Source of the DNA: Streptomyces asoensis
GTDB taxonomy: Bacteria; Actinomycetota; Actinomycetes; Streptomycetales; Streptomycetaceae
Length of the DNA stretch: 64,000 bases
Direction of reading: 5' to 3'
Assembly (NCBI RefSeq): GCF_013085465.1
Contig: NZ_CP049838.1
Location: 7,564,001-7,628,000 of the forward strand
Positions 52,546 through 60,587 of the stretch are shown in pieces (position 1 is the first letter of the stretch; each line of letters begins with the position of its first letter). The translations under genes and the position numbers were made by a program. The notes under the pieces were generated by a model. It ran no database searches. It was not told the origin of the DNA and saw nothing but the letters and a program-made list of their open reading frames with translations.

Positions 52546-53322
52546 TCAGCTGCCGGGTGGCGGGCTGGCCGCGGCCGGCGGGAGCGTGTAGGTGGGATAC
52601 GGCGACGGCGCCACCGGCACGACCTCCCCGGGGTCGGCCGTCGGCCCCGGCGGGCCGGGGGAGCGGGTGATCGGCGGCGTGCTGTCGGCGGCCATGTCCC
52701 GGGCGAGGGCGTCGAAGTCGACGAACCCGGTGGCCTCCAGGATCTTGATGTGGTCCAGCACGGTGGTGTTGGCGTCGTCGGCGAGCTCGCGCACCAGCGA
52801 GTTGCGGGTACTGGCGCGCACCTGGGCGACGACGGAGAACACCCGGCCGTGCGCGAGGCGCAGGATGTTGGCGAACTTCCAGTCGTACTGCTCGCCCTGC
52901 GCCGCGCCGAGCTCGCTCAGCCAGCCCTGCTGCTGCTCGTTCGGCTCGTTCGGCAGCGCGAGGCCCAACTGGGAGGCGACGGTGCGCACCCGCTCGTCCA
53001 GGAAGGTGTGCCCCTCGACGAGGTGCCGGCCCGCCGTCCGTACGGCCTCGGTCGTGCCCTTCGTCTGCGCCTGCTGACCGGCGGGCAGCTCCCACAGCCC
53101 CGCCAGCCGGACCTTCGTGACGAACTCCCGGTCCAGCGCGGACAGCGGCCCGTACTGCGTCGACACCGTCTGCGCGTTCAGCACGTCCACTCCGGTGCCC
53201 GACCGGTCTGCGTACGACCAGATCGGGAAGACCAGCGCCGCCAGGGTCGCCGCCAGGCCCGTGATGATGAGCCCGGTTCCGCTGAAAATGCCTCTGCCCT
53301 GGATGGGGGGTCGCGGCCGCAT
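52546..53322 (-). CDS. DUF4142 family membrane-anchored protein
   Basis: 258 residues with an N-terminal uncleaved membrane helix (about 16-38), then the DUF4142 helical bundle (LSALDREFVTKVRLAGLWELPAGQ through LEATGFVDFDALARDM) and a Pro-rich tail. The DUF4142 fold is ferritin-like but its role is unknown. ATG chosen for AGGAGG at 5-nt spacing; the frame is open 86 codons further upstream, through repeat-rich noncoding-looking DNA. Middle gene between the MNIO enzyme and the TIGR04222 protein. Confidence 0.78.
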   Translation of the reverse strand: MRPRPPIQGRGIFSGTGLIITGLAATLAALVFPIWSYADRSGTGVDVLNAQTVSTQYGPLSALDREFVTKVRLAGLWELPAGQQAQTKGTTEAVRTAGRHLVEGHTFLDERVRTVASQLGLALPNEPNEQQQGWLSELGAAQGEQYDWKFANILRLAHGRVFSVVAQVRASTRNSLVRELADDANTTVLDHIKILEATGFVDFDALARDMAADSTPPITRSPGPPGPTADPGEVVPVAPSPYPTYTLPPAAASPPPGS

Positions 53323-53593
53323 GGGTGCCTCCTGCTCGCGGCACTGCACGCTAGTGCGCTTCGGTTGTGGGACTGGCTGGCATTTTACTTCGCCTGCACT
53401 GCCAACTGCCGTACGGGGGCAAACGGTTACAACGGGAGCATGACGGGCGAAACGGTATGACCGGGTTGGGCTCCAAAAAGGGAGAAACGCTGTGGAAACG
53501 GTGCGCGAGCGGTGCGGAAGCGGTTGCGGTGCGCGTGGTGGGTTGTGGGGTGTTAACCCCGGCACATTCGGGCGGCCCACGGCGCCGGGTACC
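53323..53593 (-). promoter_or_regulatory. Intergenic region with five LacI-like boxes
   Basis: The 271 bp between the MNIO gene and the DUF4142 gene carry five related boxes with core AANCGNTT or close: 53418-53430 (GGCAAACGGTTAC), 53447-53459, 53482-53494, 53492-53505 and 53516-53527 (GGAAGCGGTTGC). Their CG centres are 29, 35, 11 and 22 bp apart. No small ORF with a ribosome site was found, so a precursor peptide is not evident here. Confidence 0.45.
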
Positions 53594-55075
53594 TCACCGT
53601 CGAATCAACGTCCGGCCCACTCGTCCGACCTGCCCCAACCTTGACTTCGGCCTCGGTGCGGGGCCCGAGCGGTCCAGCCACCAGCGCCGCAGTTCGCGGC
53701 GGGCCCGGCCCTCCGTCAGCCGTCCCCGCAGGAGTGTGTGCTCGGCGAAGTCGAGGGCGTCCTGCCGGTAGCCGCCGTGCATCGGGTGGCCTTGGGCGTA
53801 TGCGATGAATGCGGTGCGGTAACCGTTGCCGAGAATCAGCGGCAGCTCCGGAGCCACCTTCGCCACTACATCCGCCCGCTTCGCCGCCAGCGCCCGGGCC
53901 TGTACGCCGAGTCGCACCCGGTCGAAGCCCTCGGGGACCGGCGTCCCGGCGACCAGCGCGGACAGCAACGCCGCCTGCGCGAGGCCGAGGCGCTGACGAG
54001 TCGCCTCGTCGAGGGCGGCCGGGCCCGTCTCCGGGGTGGGCGGGGCGGATTCGTCCCCGGTCACGGTCCTGGTCTCGGTCTTGGTCCCGCTCTCGACCCG
54101 GGTCCCCATCCCGTCCCCGGTTATCGTCCCGTCCCCGGTTCTCGTCCTGGTCCCGACTCCGGCCCCGACTCCATGCCCGACCCCCGTTCCCATCTTCGTG
54201 GCGCCGTGCTCCCCTGTGGTCGAAGAAGCTCGCGCGAGGGCACCCTCCCGCTCGCCGGCTTCGACGGCCGAATTGATCGTGCCCAACTCCCGTTCCAGCT
54301 CAGCCGGTTCGGGGAAGTTCTCGTCCCGCTCCAGCAGCACCCCTGGCGGCGACACCCGGGACGCGAGGTCGGTGAGGATGTCGAGGACCGGCCGGGGCAC
54401 CGGGTGGGCGTGACTGTCGTGCCAGACGCCGTCCCGCTCGAAGCCGCCCGCGACATGGACGTAGGCGACGGCCTCCAGGGGCAGTTCGGCGAGCGCCTTG
54501 GCGGGGTCCTCGCCCCGGTTGACGTGGTTGGTGTGCAGGTTGGCCACGTCGATGAGCAGCCGTACGCCCGTGCGGTCGGCCAGCTCGTACAGGAACTGTC
54601 CCTCCGTCATCTCCTCGCCCGGCCACGCGATGAGCGCGGCGATGTTCTCGACGGCGAGCGGCACCGGCAGCGCGTCCTGCGCGATGCGCACGTTCTCGCA
54701 CAGCACGTCGAGGGCGTCGCGGGTGCGCGGCACGGGCAGCAGATGCCCGGCCTCGAGCCGCGGGGACGCGGTCAGGGGGCCGCCCGCGCGGACGAACGCG
54801 ATGTGCTCGGTGACCAGCGGCGAACCCAGTGCCTCGGCCCGCTCGGCGAGCGCGGCCAGCCGTCCCGCGTCGGGCCGCTCCGCATCGCCCAGCCCGAGGG
54901 AGACGCCGTGCGGGATCACGGTGACCCCGCGCTCGCGCAGCCGTAGCAGCGAGTCGGGCAGATGCCCGGGACACACGTTCTCGGCGACGGCCTCGACCCA
55001 GTCGATGCCCGGCATGCGCTCCACGGCGTCCGCGATCTCCGGCCGCCAGCCGATCCCCGTCCCCAGTCGCTTCAT
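53594..55075 (-). CDS. DUF692/MNIO-family enzyme with fused C-terminal domain
   Basis: 493 residues. The N-terminal TIM barrel (1-280) has the metal-ligand pattern of multinuclear non-haem iron oxidases: His56 ([10 protein letters not shown]), Glu90/His91 (TEHIAF), Glu143 (VENIAA), Asp176/His181/His184 ([12 protein letters not shown]), His207 (VHVAGG), Asp220/His222/His224 (HDSHAHP) and Glu249 (LLERDEN). MNIO enzymes oxidise Cys, Asp or Asn residues of peptide substrates. A 50-residue Gly/Thr low-complexity linker (about 290-345) joins an extra 100-residue helical domain ([42 protein letters not shown]) that may replace the separate partner protein of other MNIO systems. ATG with GGAGG. Substrate unknown. 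Confidence 0.85.
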   Translation of the reverse strand: MKRLGTGIGWRPEIADAVERMPGIDWVEAVAENVCPGHLPDSLLRLRERGVTVIPHGVSLGLGDAERPDAGRLAALAERAEALGSPLVTEHIAFVRAGGPLTASPRLEAGHLLPVPRTRDALDVLCENVRIAQDALPVPLAVENIAALIAWPGEEMTEGQFLYELADRTGVRLLIDVANLHTNHVNRGEDPAKALAELPLEAVAYVHVAGGFERDGVWHDSHAHPVPRPVLDILTDLASRVSPPGVLLERDENFPEPAELERELGTINSAVEAGEREGALARASSTTGEHGATKMGTGVGHGVGAGVGTRTRTGDGTITGDGMGTRVESGTKTETRTVTGDESAPPTPETGPAALDEATRQRLGLAQAALLSALVAGTPVPEGFDRVRLGVQARALAAKRADVVAKVAPELPLILGNGYRTAFIAYAQGHPMHGGYRQDALDFAEHTLLRGRLTEGRARRELRRWWLDRSGPAPRPKSRLGQVGRVGRTLIRR

Positions 55076-55207
55076 GGTCCCCGCCTCCTTCGTGCCCCCT
55101 GCGTGGTGACGGTGGTATGGCCCCGCCACCGCCTCCCGAACCGCCCGTCACGCTCCTTCAGAGCAACATTTGAGGTTCGGACCGCAGGGCCGGGGAGCCG
55201 CGGGGGC

Positions 55208-55247
55208 GTCGGGGTGTCGGGGTGTCGGGGTGTCGGGGTGTCGGGGC
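55208..55247 (+). repeat. 8-bp tandem repeat with G-quadruplex potential
   Basis: Five units of GTCGGGGT (the last ending in C). The plus strand has G4 runs separated by TGTC, a textbook quadruplex pattern. It lies between the Pth2-like gene and the start of the MNIO gene, i.e. in the MNIO upstream region, with G-runs on the template strand for that gene. Confidence 0.85.
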
Positions 55248-55290
55248 GACGGCGACGGGCTGCGGGGCCGGTGGGCGACGGGCGACGGGG

Positions 55291-56013
55291 CTAGCGGGCC
55301 CGCAGGGCCGGGTGGTCCGCGACCACCGTGCAACTGCCCGGCGCGATCTCGGTGAACCCGGCGTCCCGCACCAGCGGCAGTCCGCTCTCCGTCAGCTCAC
55401 GCCACCGTCGCGGCTCCGCGGTCCGCACGGCGAGCGGAAATCCCGCCTCGCGCCAGGCGGTCCGCTCCTCGTCCGACAGTTCCCACCAGGCGAGCTGCGC
55501 GCCGTGCCCGGCCTGCGCCATCGCCTTGCCCGCGGACATGCCGACCTCCGGGTTCTGCCAGATCACCGGAGCCGTCGGGTCGATGTCGACCGGTGGCTCC
55601 GGGTCCTCGAGATCGGTTCCGGAAACCTGGAGCTTCGCCAGGTCCTTGGGCCAGCCGTCCAGCGGAACGGGCGGGAAAACCCTTACTTCCGCCGCCTTGC
55701 CCGTGACCGTGATGCCGGGCAGCGCCTCCGCCCGCCGCCACTCGGCGCCCCGCGCCCGCCGCACCACCTTGCGGATCCGGGCGTCCTGCCAGTCACGCAC
55801 GGTCGCCGCCCACTCGCCGTCGCCCAGCGCCCGCTCGTCGGCGAGGAGGGTCAGCACGGCGCGCGCGGCCGTCTCCAGCGCGTCCGTGCGCGCCGGCGGG
55901 TCGGCACGCTCGATACGGACCACCAAAGGCAGGACGTACTGCGGAGCCTCGTCCCGTATCGAACGCTCGGAACGGAAAGGGCTGTCGCCGGGAACGGCCG
56001 GATCAATGGTCAC
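55291..56013 (-). CDS. Peptidyl-tRNA hydrolase (Pth2/PTRHD-like)
   Basis: About 240 residues. The N-terminal part (PQYVLPLVVRIERADPPARTDALETAARAVLTLLAD) and a C-terminal Pth2-like fold with MSAGKAMAQAGHGAQLAWW, the conserved Lys and Gln-Gly-His region of the archaeal-type hydrolase, are visible. It would release tRNA from prematurely dropped peptidyl-tRNA. A GTG next to GGAGG (2-nt spacing) was chosen; an ATG 10 codons upstream has no ribosome site and would leave only 27 bp to the divergent gene. Confidence 0.78.
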   Translation of the reverse strand: MTIDPAVPGDSPFRSERSIRDEAPQYVLPLVVRIERADPPARTDALETAARAVLTLLADERALGDGEWAATVRDWQDARIRKVVRRARGAEWRRAEALPGITVTGKAAEVRVFPPVPLDGWPKDLAKLQVSGTDLEDPEPPVDIDPTAPVIWQNPEVGMSAGKAMAQAGHGAQLAWWELSDEERTAWREAGFPLAVRTAEPRRWRELTESGLPLVRDAGFTEIAPGSCTVVADHPALRAR

Positions 56014-56070
56014 GTCCTCCAGTCTGCCAGGTGGAAGATCCATGCAACCGCGTGTGAAAGGACGGTCCGC

Positions 56071-56931
56071 ATGCCACGTGAGCTACGGCTGGAGGCCGTG
56101 GGCCGCCGCTACGGCGTTCGCGGCCCCTGGGTGTTCCGCGACGTGCACCTGAACCCGGCCCCCGCCACCCTCACCCGCATCGAGGGCCCCAACGGCACCG
56201 GGAAGTCCACCCTTCTCCGTCTGCTCGCCCGCATCGACGCCCCGACCGAAGGCAGGGTCACCGGCGCCCCCCGCACCGCCTACGTTCCCGAACGTTTCCC
56301 CGCCGCCCTCCCCTTCACCGCCCTCGGCTACCTCACCCACCTCGGCGCGGTCCACGGTCTGTCCCGTACGGCGGCCGAGCGCGCCGCGGGCGACTGGCTG
56401 GACCGCTTCGGCGCCACCGCACACGCCCACACCCCGATGAGCCGCCTGTCCAAGGGCAGCAGCCAGAAGGTCGCCGTGGCGCAAGCACTCCTCGCCGAAC
56501 CGGAGTTGCTCGTCCTGGACGAGGCCTGGACCGGTCTCGACACCGACGCGCGCGCCGAACTGGAACGTGCCGTCGCCGAGCGGACGGCCGTCGGATCGGC
56601 CGTCGTCTTCGTGGACCACGACCCCCGCCGCCTCGCCGGCCGGGCGGACGCCGAGTACACGGTCCGCGACGGCACCCTCCACCGCCGTACCGCAGCGGAA
56701 CCGACCACCGCCCCCAACGGCCCGCACATGACCATCGAGGTGCACGGCCCGACCGCCCCGCTCCCACCGGAAGCGCTCCGCCTGGCCACCGCCACCGAGG
56801 AGACGGCCGACCGCACCCACCGGCTCACCGTCCCCGCCTCCCACTCCGACGTCCTGCTCCGCGCCCTGCTGACCGCCCGCCCGCCGTGGCACGTGGTGAG
56901 CGTCCGTCAGGACGGGAGCCGCCACCGATGA
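56071..56931 (+). CDS. ABC transporter ATP-binding protein
   Basis: 286-residue ATPase of an exporter-type ABC system. Walker A GPNGTGKST (39-47), Walker B LLVLDEAWTGLD and the switch His in VVFVDHD are intact; the signature is degenerate, LSKGSSQK rather than LSGGQ. After the ATPase core (to about 215) comes a 70-residue C-terminal extension with no recognisable motif. AAAGGA precedes the ATG. The stop overlaps the following membrane-protein gene by 4 bp. Confidence 0.87.
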   Translation: MPRELRLEAVGRRYGVRGPWVFRDVHLNPAPATLTRIEGPNGTGKSTLLRLLARIDAPTEGRVTGAPRTAYVPERFPAALPFTALGYLTHLGAVHGLSRTAAERAAGDWLDRFGATAHAHTPMSRLSKGSSQKVAVAQALLAEPELLVLDEAWTGLDTDARAELERAVAERTAVGSAVVFVDHDPRRLAGRADAEYTVRDGTLHRRTAAEPTTAPNGPHMTIEVHGPTAPLPPEALRLATATEETADRTHRLTVPASHSDVLLRALLTARPPWHVVSVRQDGSRHR

Positions 56932-57599
56932 CCGCCCTCCTGCGCTATCAGACCGCCCTGCTCCTGCGCTCGCAGCGCTGGCTGCCCCCGTTCCTCCTCT
57001 ACGCCGTCTTCCTGGGCATCGGCGTGCAGGGAGGCCAGCCGCTGCTGGACTCGCTCGGGTACACGGCCGCGTTCCTGCTGCCCGTCGCCGCCTGGCTGGT
57101 GCGGATCTGCGTCACCAACGAGCCCCCGGCCGCCCGCACCGTCGTCGCGGCGGCGGTCGGGCCCGGGCGGGCGCACCTGGCCTGTGTCCTGGTCGCGCTG
57201 GCCACGGCCGTCGTGCTCGGTACGGCGGCGACGGTGGTGGTCACGTTCATCAGCGACCCGGTCGGCAGCGACCACGACAAGCGCGTTCCCGTCCTGGAAG
57301 CCGCCGGCGCCGGACTGCTCGCCGTCCTGACCTGCGCCCTGCTCGGCGTGGCCGTCGGCGCGCTCACCGCCTGGCCCGTGCTGCGCTCGCCCGGCCGCGC
57401 GGTCCCCGCGCTGCTGCTGGCGGCGCTGCTGGCCCTGGTGGTAACCGGTTCCCCGGCGCAGGCGGCGGTGAGCGGCCTGGTCGGCGGCTCCCACTCGGCG
57501 ACCGTCCACGTGCCGCTCCTGCCCGTGGCCGCGGCAGCTTTGCTGACCGCCGCGGCGACGGCCGTGGCGTGCGCGCTCACGTCTCGCCGATCGCCGTGA
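56928..57599 (+). CDS. ABC transporter membrane subunit
   Basis: 223 residues, six hydrophobic segments and short loops, consistent with an ABC-2-like small permease, although without a diagnostic motif. Assigned by its ATGA overlap with the ATPase gene. Rich in Ala, Val and Leu. The transported compound is unknown. Confidence 0.75.
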   Translation: MTALLRYQTALLLRSQRWLPPFLLYAVFLGIGVQGGQPLLDSLGYTAAFLLPVAAWLVRICVTNEPPAARTVVAAAVGPGRAHLACVLVALATAVVLGTAATVVVTFISDPVGSDHDKRVPVLEAAGAGLLAVLTCALLGVAVGALTAWPVLRSPGRAVPALLLAALLALVVTGSPAQAAVSGLVGGSHSATVHVPLLPVAAAALLTAAATAVACALTSRRSP

Positions 57600-57780
57600 G
57601 CAGGGGGAGGTCGGGGAAGCGGTTACTCAGGGAAGCGGTTACGCAACTTACCCAGCAGTGAACGAACGCGCGCCGGTGATGTGCGGTGGTAACCGATTGC
57701 GGCTACTTGTCGGTATCCGGTTGCCTGTCCGTGGTCGATTGTGCGGAGCAAACGGTTACCCCGAGCAAACGGTTACCCCG
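57600..57780. repeat. Cluster of six LacI-like boxes including a 17-bp direct repeat
   Basis: Boxes: GGGAAGCGGTTAC (57614-57626 and again 57630-57642), GGTAACCGATTGC (57688-57700, opposite orientation), the variant GGTATCCGGTTGCC (57712-57725), and GAGCAAACGGTTACCCC at 57746-57762 and 57763-57779 in exact tandem. The last copy contains the stop codon of the small zinc-ribbon gene. Confidence 0.7.
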
Positions 57781-57961
57781 AGCACGCAGTCCGCTGCGCC
57801 TCCTGCCATTCGCACACCGGGCACAGCGTGATCCCCTTGTACGACTCCGGATACTCCGTCGGCTTTCGGCACAGCACGCACTCCGCGTACGGCGGCCCCT
57901 CGGCCCTGGGCGGCGTGGTCGCGTCGATCAGGCAGTACTCCCGGTCACTGTCGTCGCTCAT
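57773..57961 (-). CDS. Small zinc-ribbon-like protein
   Basis: 62 residues with two CxxC knuckles (ECVLCRK and LCPVCEW) 18 residues apart, the pattern of a single structural zinc ribbon, plus an acidic N-terminus. Function unknown; such proteins often bind nucleic acid or partner proteins. An operator-like dyad lies just upstream. The stop codon falls inside a repeated box downstream. Confidence 0.7.
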   Translation of the reverse strand: MSDDSDREYCLIDATTPPRAEGPPYAECVLCRKPTEYPESYKGITLCPVCEWQEAQRTACSG

Positions 57962-57966
57962 GCCTC

Positions 57967-57981
57967 CAGCGTACGTAAGCG
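57967..57981. promoter_or_regulatory. LacI-like dyad upstream of zinc-ribbon gene
   Basis: CGTAAGCGATTACG is a dyad with central CG and one mismatched pair, embedded between outer CGTACG copies. It lies within 25 bp of the start codon of the zinc-ribbon gene, between it and the stop of the deacetylase gene. Confidence 0.45.
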
Positions 57982-58028
57982 ATTACGACGTACGAAGCGA
58001 AGCCGCTCAGCGTGCGGGTGTGCGTCGT

Positions 58029-58883
58029 TCACCGCCGTCCGCTCGCCGCCCCGATCAGCTCGGACACCTTCACGAACCGGTATCCCTGACGGCGCAGCTC
58101 CGGCACGACGGTCCGTACCGCCCGCTCGGTCGTCGGAGCGGCGCTGCGCGTGCAGTGCATGACGACGACGGAGCCGGGCCGGACCCCCTCCAGTACCTGC
58201 CGGGCCACCGCGTCCGCGTCGGTCGCGAACGCGTCCCCGCTCACCACGTCCCACTGCACCGCGGTCATGCCCAGGCCGCTCACCGCGCGCAGCGCCCGCC
58301 GGTCGTAGCAGCCGCCGGGGAAACGGAAGTAGGGCATCGCGTCCGGCACCCCGGCCTTGCGGAACGCCGTGTACGCCCGCTCCACGTCCGCGCGCATCGC
58401 GTCCTCGGGGACGGTCGGCAGGCCGTAGCAGTCGTCGGTGAAGGCGTAGTGGCTGTAGGAGTGGTTGGCGATCTCGAAGCGGGGGTCGCGGCCGAGGGAG
58501 CGGGCCTGGTCCGGGTACTCCTCGGCCCAGCGGCCGGTCATGAACACGGTGGCCGGCACCTTCAGCGCCCGCAGTGCCGCGATCAGCCCCGGGTTGTCGA
58601 AGTGCTCGCCGGCCGCCGCGCGGGCTCCCTGGTCGGCGGTCATGTCGGCGTCGAAGGTGAGGGCGACCCTCTTGTCGGCCGTGCGGGGCGCGTTGCTGAA
58701 GACGGGGGTGAGGCCGGCCGGACCGGGGGCCAGCGTGGGGGGCCGGGTGGGGGCGAGGGAAGCGTGCGCGGGGGCGGCCGGACGCGCGGCACGTGGTTCC
58801 CGAGGGGTGCCGCAGGCGGCGAGGGGGGCGAGCGCGGCCCCAAGGGCACAGAGGGCGGCGAGGCGGCGTACGGGAAGGATCAT
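58029..58883 (-). CDS. Lipoprotein polysaccharide deacetylase (NodB domain, CE4)
   Basis: Surface-anchored 284-residue enzyme: lipobox LAAC (Cys24), a Pro/Ala-rich spacer, then the NodB domain (about 70-270). Metal and catalytic residues are visible in LTFDADMT (the first Asp is the general base, the second a metal ligand), ANHSYSHYAF (two His ligands), FRFPGG (Arg/Pro motif) and a final VVVMH. Family members remove N-acetyl groups from peptidoglycan or chitin. No good ribosome site before the ATG. Confidence 0.88.
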   Translation of the reverse strand: MILPVRRLAALCALGAALAPLAACGTPREPRAARPAAPAHASLAPTRPPTLAPGPAGLTPVFSNAPRTADKRVALTFDADMTADQGARAAAGEHFDNPGLIAALRALKVPATVFMTGRWAEEYPDQARSLGRDPRFEIANHSYSHYAFTDDCYGLPTVPEDAMRADVERAYTAFRKAGVPDAMPYFRFPGGCYDRRALRAVSGLGMTAVQWDVVSGDAFATDADAVARQVLEGVRPGSVVVMHCTRSAAPTTERAVRTVVPELRRQGYRFVKVSELIGAASGRR

Positions 58884-59123
58884 CGTATGAAGTTATGAGG
58901 GTTGTGCTCCTATTTGTGATGATATGAGACCGTGACTCGAGTGGTGTCACCCGCCCGGGCCCTCGCTCGCCCGGGGCAGCGCCCGGGCAGGCGGGGGACG
59001 CGGAATGTTCCGTGCGCCGGCGTTTCCCGTGACGTCACGTCGGGGTCGAGCGGGCCAGGATCTGCCCCACCGGGCGCCGGTCCGGGCCCCCGCCGAGCCG
59101 GGGACCCGCCTCCCGGAGCCGGA

Positions 59124-60497
59124 CTAGCGCCGCCAGGGCCCCGTGACGGCGAAGGTGGTTCCGGGGGTGTAGCAGTTGACGTACATCGTGTCCCCGTCGG
59201 GGGAGAAGGTGACGCCGGCGAACTCGCCCCACTCGGGGGCCTGTGGTGTTCCGATGTTCTGGCGGCCCCGCGCCATCGCGTACACCTCGCCGCCCCTGGT
59301 CACGCCGAAGACGTGTTGGGCGCCGTTGCCGTCCTCGCAGACCATCAGGCCGCCGCTGGGCGCCAGGCAGATGTTGTCCGGGGACTCGCCCGGGAGCTGG
59401 ACGTCCGTGTCCGGGCCGAAGACGATGACGAGGGTGAGGCGGCGGAGCTTCGGGTCGTACCGCCAGATCTGGCCGAAGTGGTCGGCCGCCGAGCCGTCCG
59501 CGCCGTGTGCGAACGACGACACGAAGTACACGCACCGCCCGCCCCAGTAACAGCCCTCGAGTTTCTGGGCGTGCGTGATGCCCTTCGGGCCGAAGTCCTG
59601 GAGACGGACCGGGGTTTCGACGGCGAGAGGGTCCGGTACGTCGACCCATTCGATGCCGTCGAAGGTGGCGCCCGTGTCCTGGATCGAGGACAGGTCCGGC
59701 ACACCGGGGACACGCATCGCCTGGAGGCGGCCGCCCGCGCGCAGCGAGCCCGCCCCGCCCAGCGGTTTCTTCGGGAGAAAGCGGTAGAAAAGGCCGAACG
59801 GCTCCAGAAACGCGTCCTCGGTTTCGTAAACGATTCCGAGACGCGGGTCGACGGCGATCGCCTCGTGCTGGAAGCGGCCCATCGCGGTCAGCGGGACGGC
59901 CCCGCTGCGGCGCGGGTCGGCCGGGTCGACCTCGAAGATGAAGCCGTGATCCTTTGTGTAACCGTTTGTGCCGGCTTTGTCCTCGGTCTCCTCGCAGGTC
60001 AGCCAGGTGTGCCACGGAGTGGGCCCGCCCGCGCAGTTGACGGCCGTACCGGCGATGGCCACCCGCTCGGAGAGCACGTTGTTCCGGGAGTCCAGCGTCA
60101 GTGCCGTACAGCCGCCCTTGCCCGCCGGGTCGTAGGTCAGGCCCTCGATGGTGGGGACGGGGAACTTCGCCGTGGGGCGGTTCTCGTGGTTGCGGACCAG
60201 GTGGACTCGACCGCCCCGGCCGGGCAGGGCCGTCATGCCGTCGTGGTTCGAGGGCACCGGGCCCTCGCCGGAGCGCAGCGGGTCGCCCTCGCGGGACAGG
60301 ACCCGGTAGCGGAAGCCCGCGGGGAGGTCGAGCAGGCCGTCCTTGTCGGGTACGAGGGGGCCGTAGCCGTCGCGGCCGAGGTTCTGCGCGGCGGCGGTGC
60401 CCGCGAAGAGGTCGGAGAGGGCGCCGGTGAACGCGATGCCCGCGCCCACTCCCAGGGCACCGGTACCGGCGAGGATCTGACGTCGTGTCGCAGACAT
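59124..60497 (-). CDS. Tat-exported PhoX/DUF839 family phosphatase-like protein
   Basis: 457 residues with an RR signal (ATRRQILAGTGALGVGAG) and cleavage near AAAQN, so probably exported folded by Tat. The mature part is a six-bladed beta-propeller of the DUF839 family that contains PhoX; typical stretches are VRNHEN, CEETE, GRFQHEAIAVDP and CEDGNGAQHVFGV, carrying the acidic calcium/iron ligands. Whether it hydrolyses phosphate esters is not certain from sequence. GGAAGG precedes the ATG. Confidence 0.82.
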   Translation of the reverse strand: MSATRRQILAGTGALGVGAGIAFTGALSDLFAGTAAAQNLGRDGYGPLVPDKDGLLDLPAGFRYRVLSREGDPLRSGEGPVPSNHDGMTALPGRGGRVHLVRNHENRPTAKFPVPTIEGLTYDPAGKGGCTALTLDSRNNVLSERVAIAGTAVNCAGGPTPWHTWLTCEETEDKAGTNGYTKDHGFIFEVDPADPRRSGAVPLTAMGRFQHEAIAVDPRLGIVYETEDAFLEPFGLFYRFLPKKPLGGAGSLRAGGRLQAMRVPGVPDLSSIQDTGATFDGIEWVDVPDPLAVETPVRLQDFGPKGITHAQKLEGCYWGGRCVYFVSSFAHGADGSAADHFGQIWRYDPKLRRLTLVIVFGPDTDVQLPGESPDNICLAPSGGLMVCEDGNGAQHVFGVTRGGEVYAMARGRQNIGTPQAPEWGEFAGVTFSPDGDTMYVNCYTPGTTFAVTGPWRR

Positions 60498-60587
60498 GGG
60501 AAAACCTTCCTGCTGGCGGACAGGAACTGTGATCCCGCTGTGTCTATCACCCGCAGTGCGCCCCGGGAACCACGCGCGTAGCTCGTG

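Noticed and set aside
53323..53580. 86-codon N-terminal extension of the DUF4142 protein
   Set aside because: An AGGAGG site fixes the start at 53322, and the upstream part is repeat-rich DNA with no protein-like composition; it also offered no credible precursor peptide.
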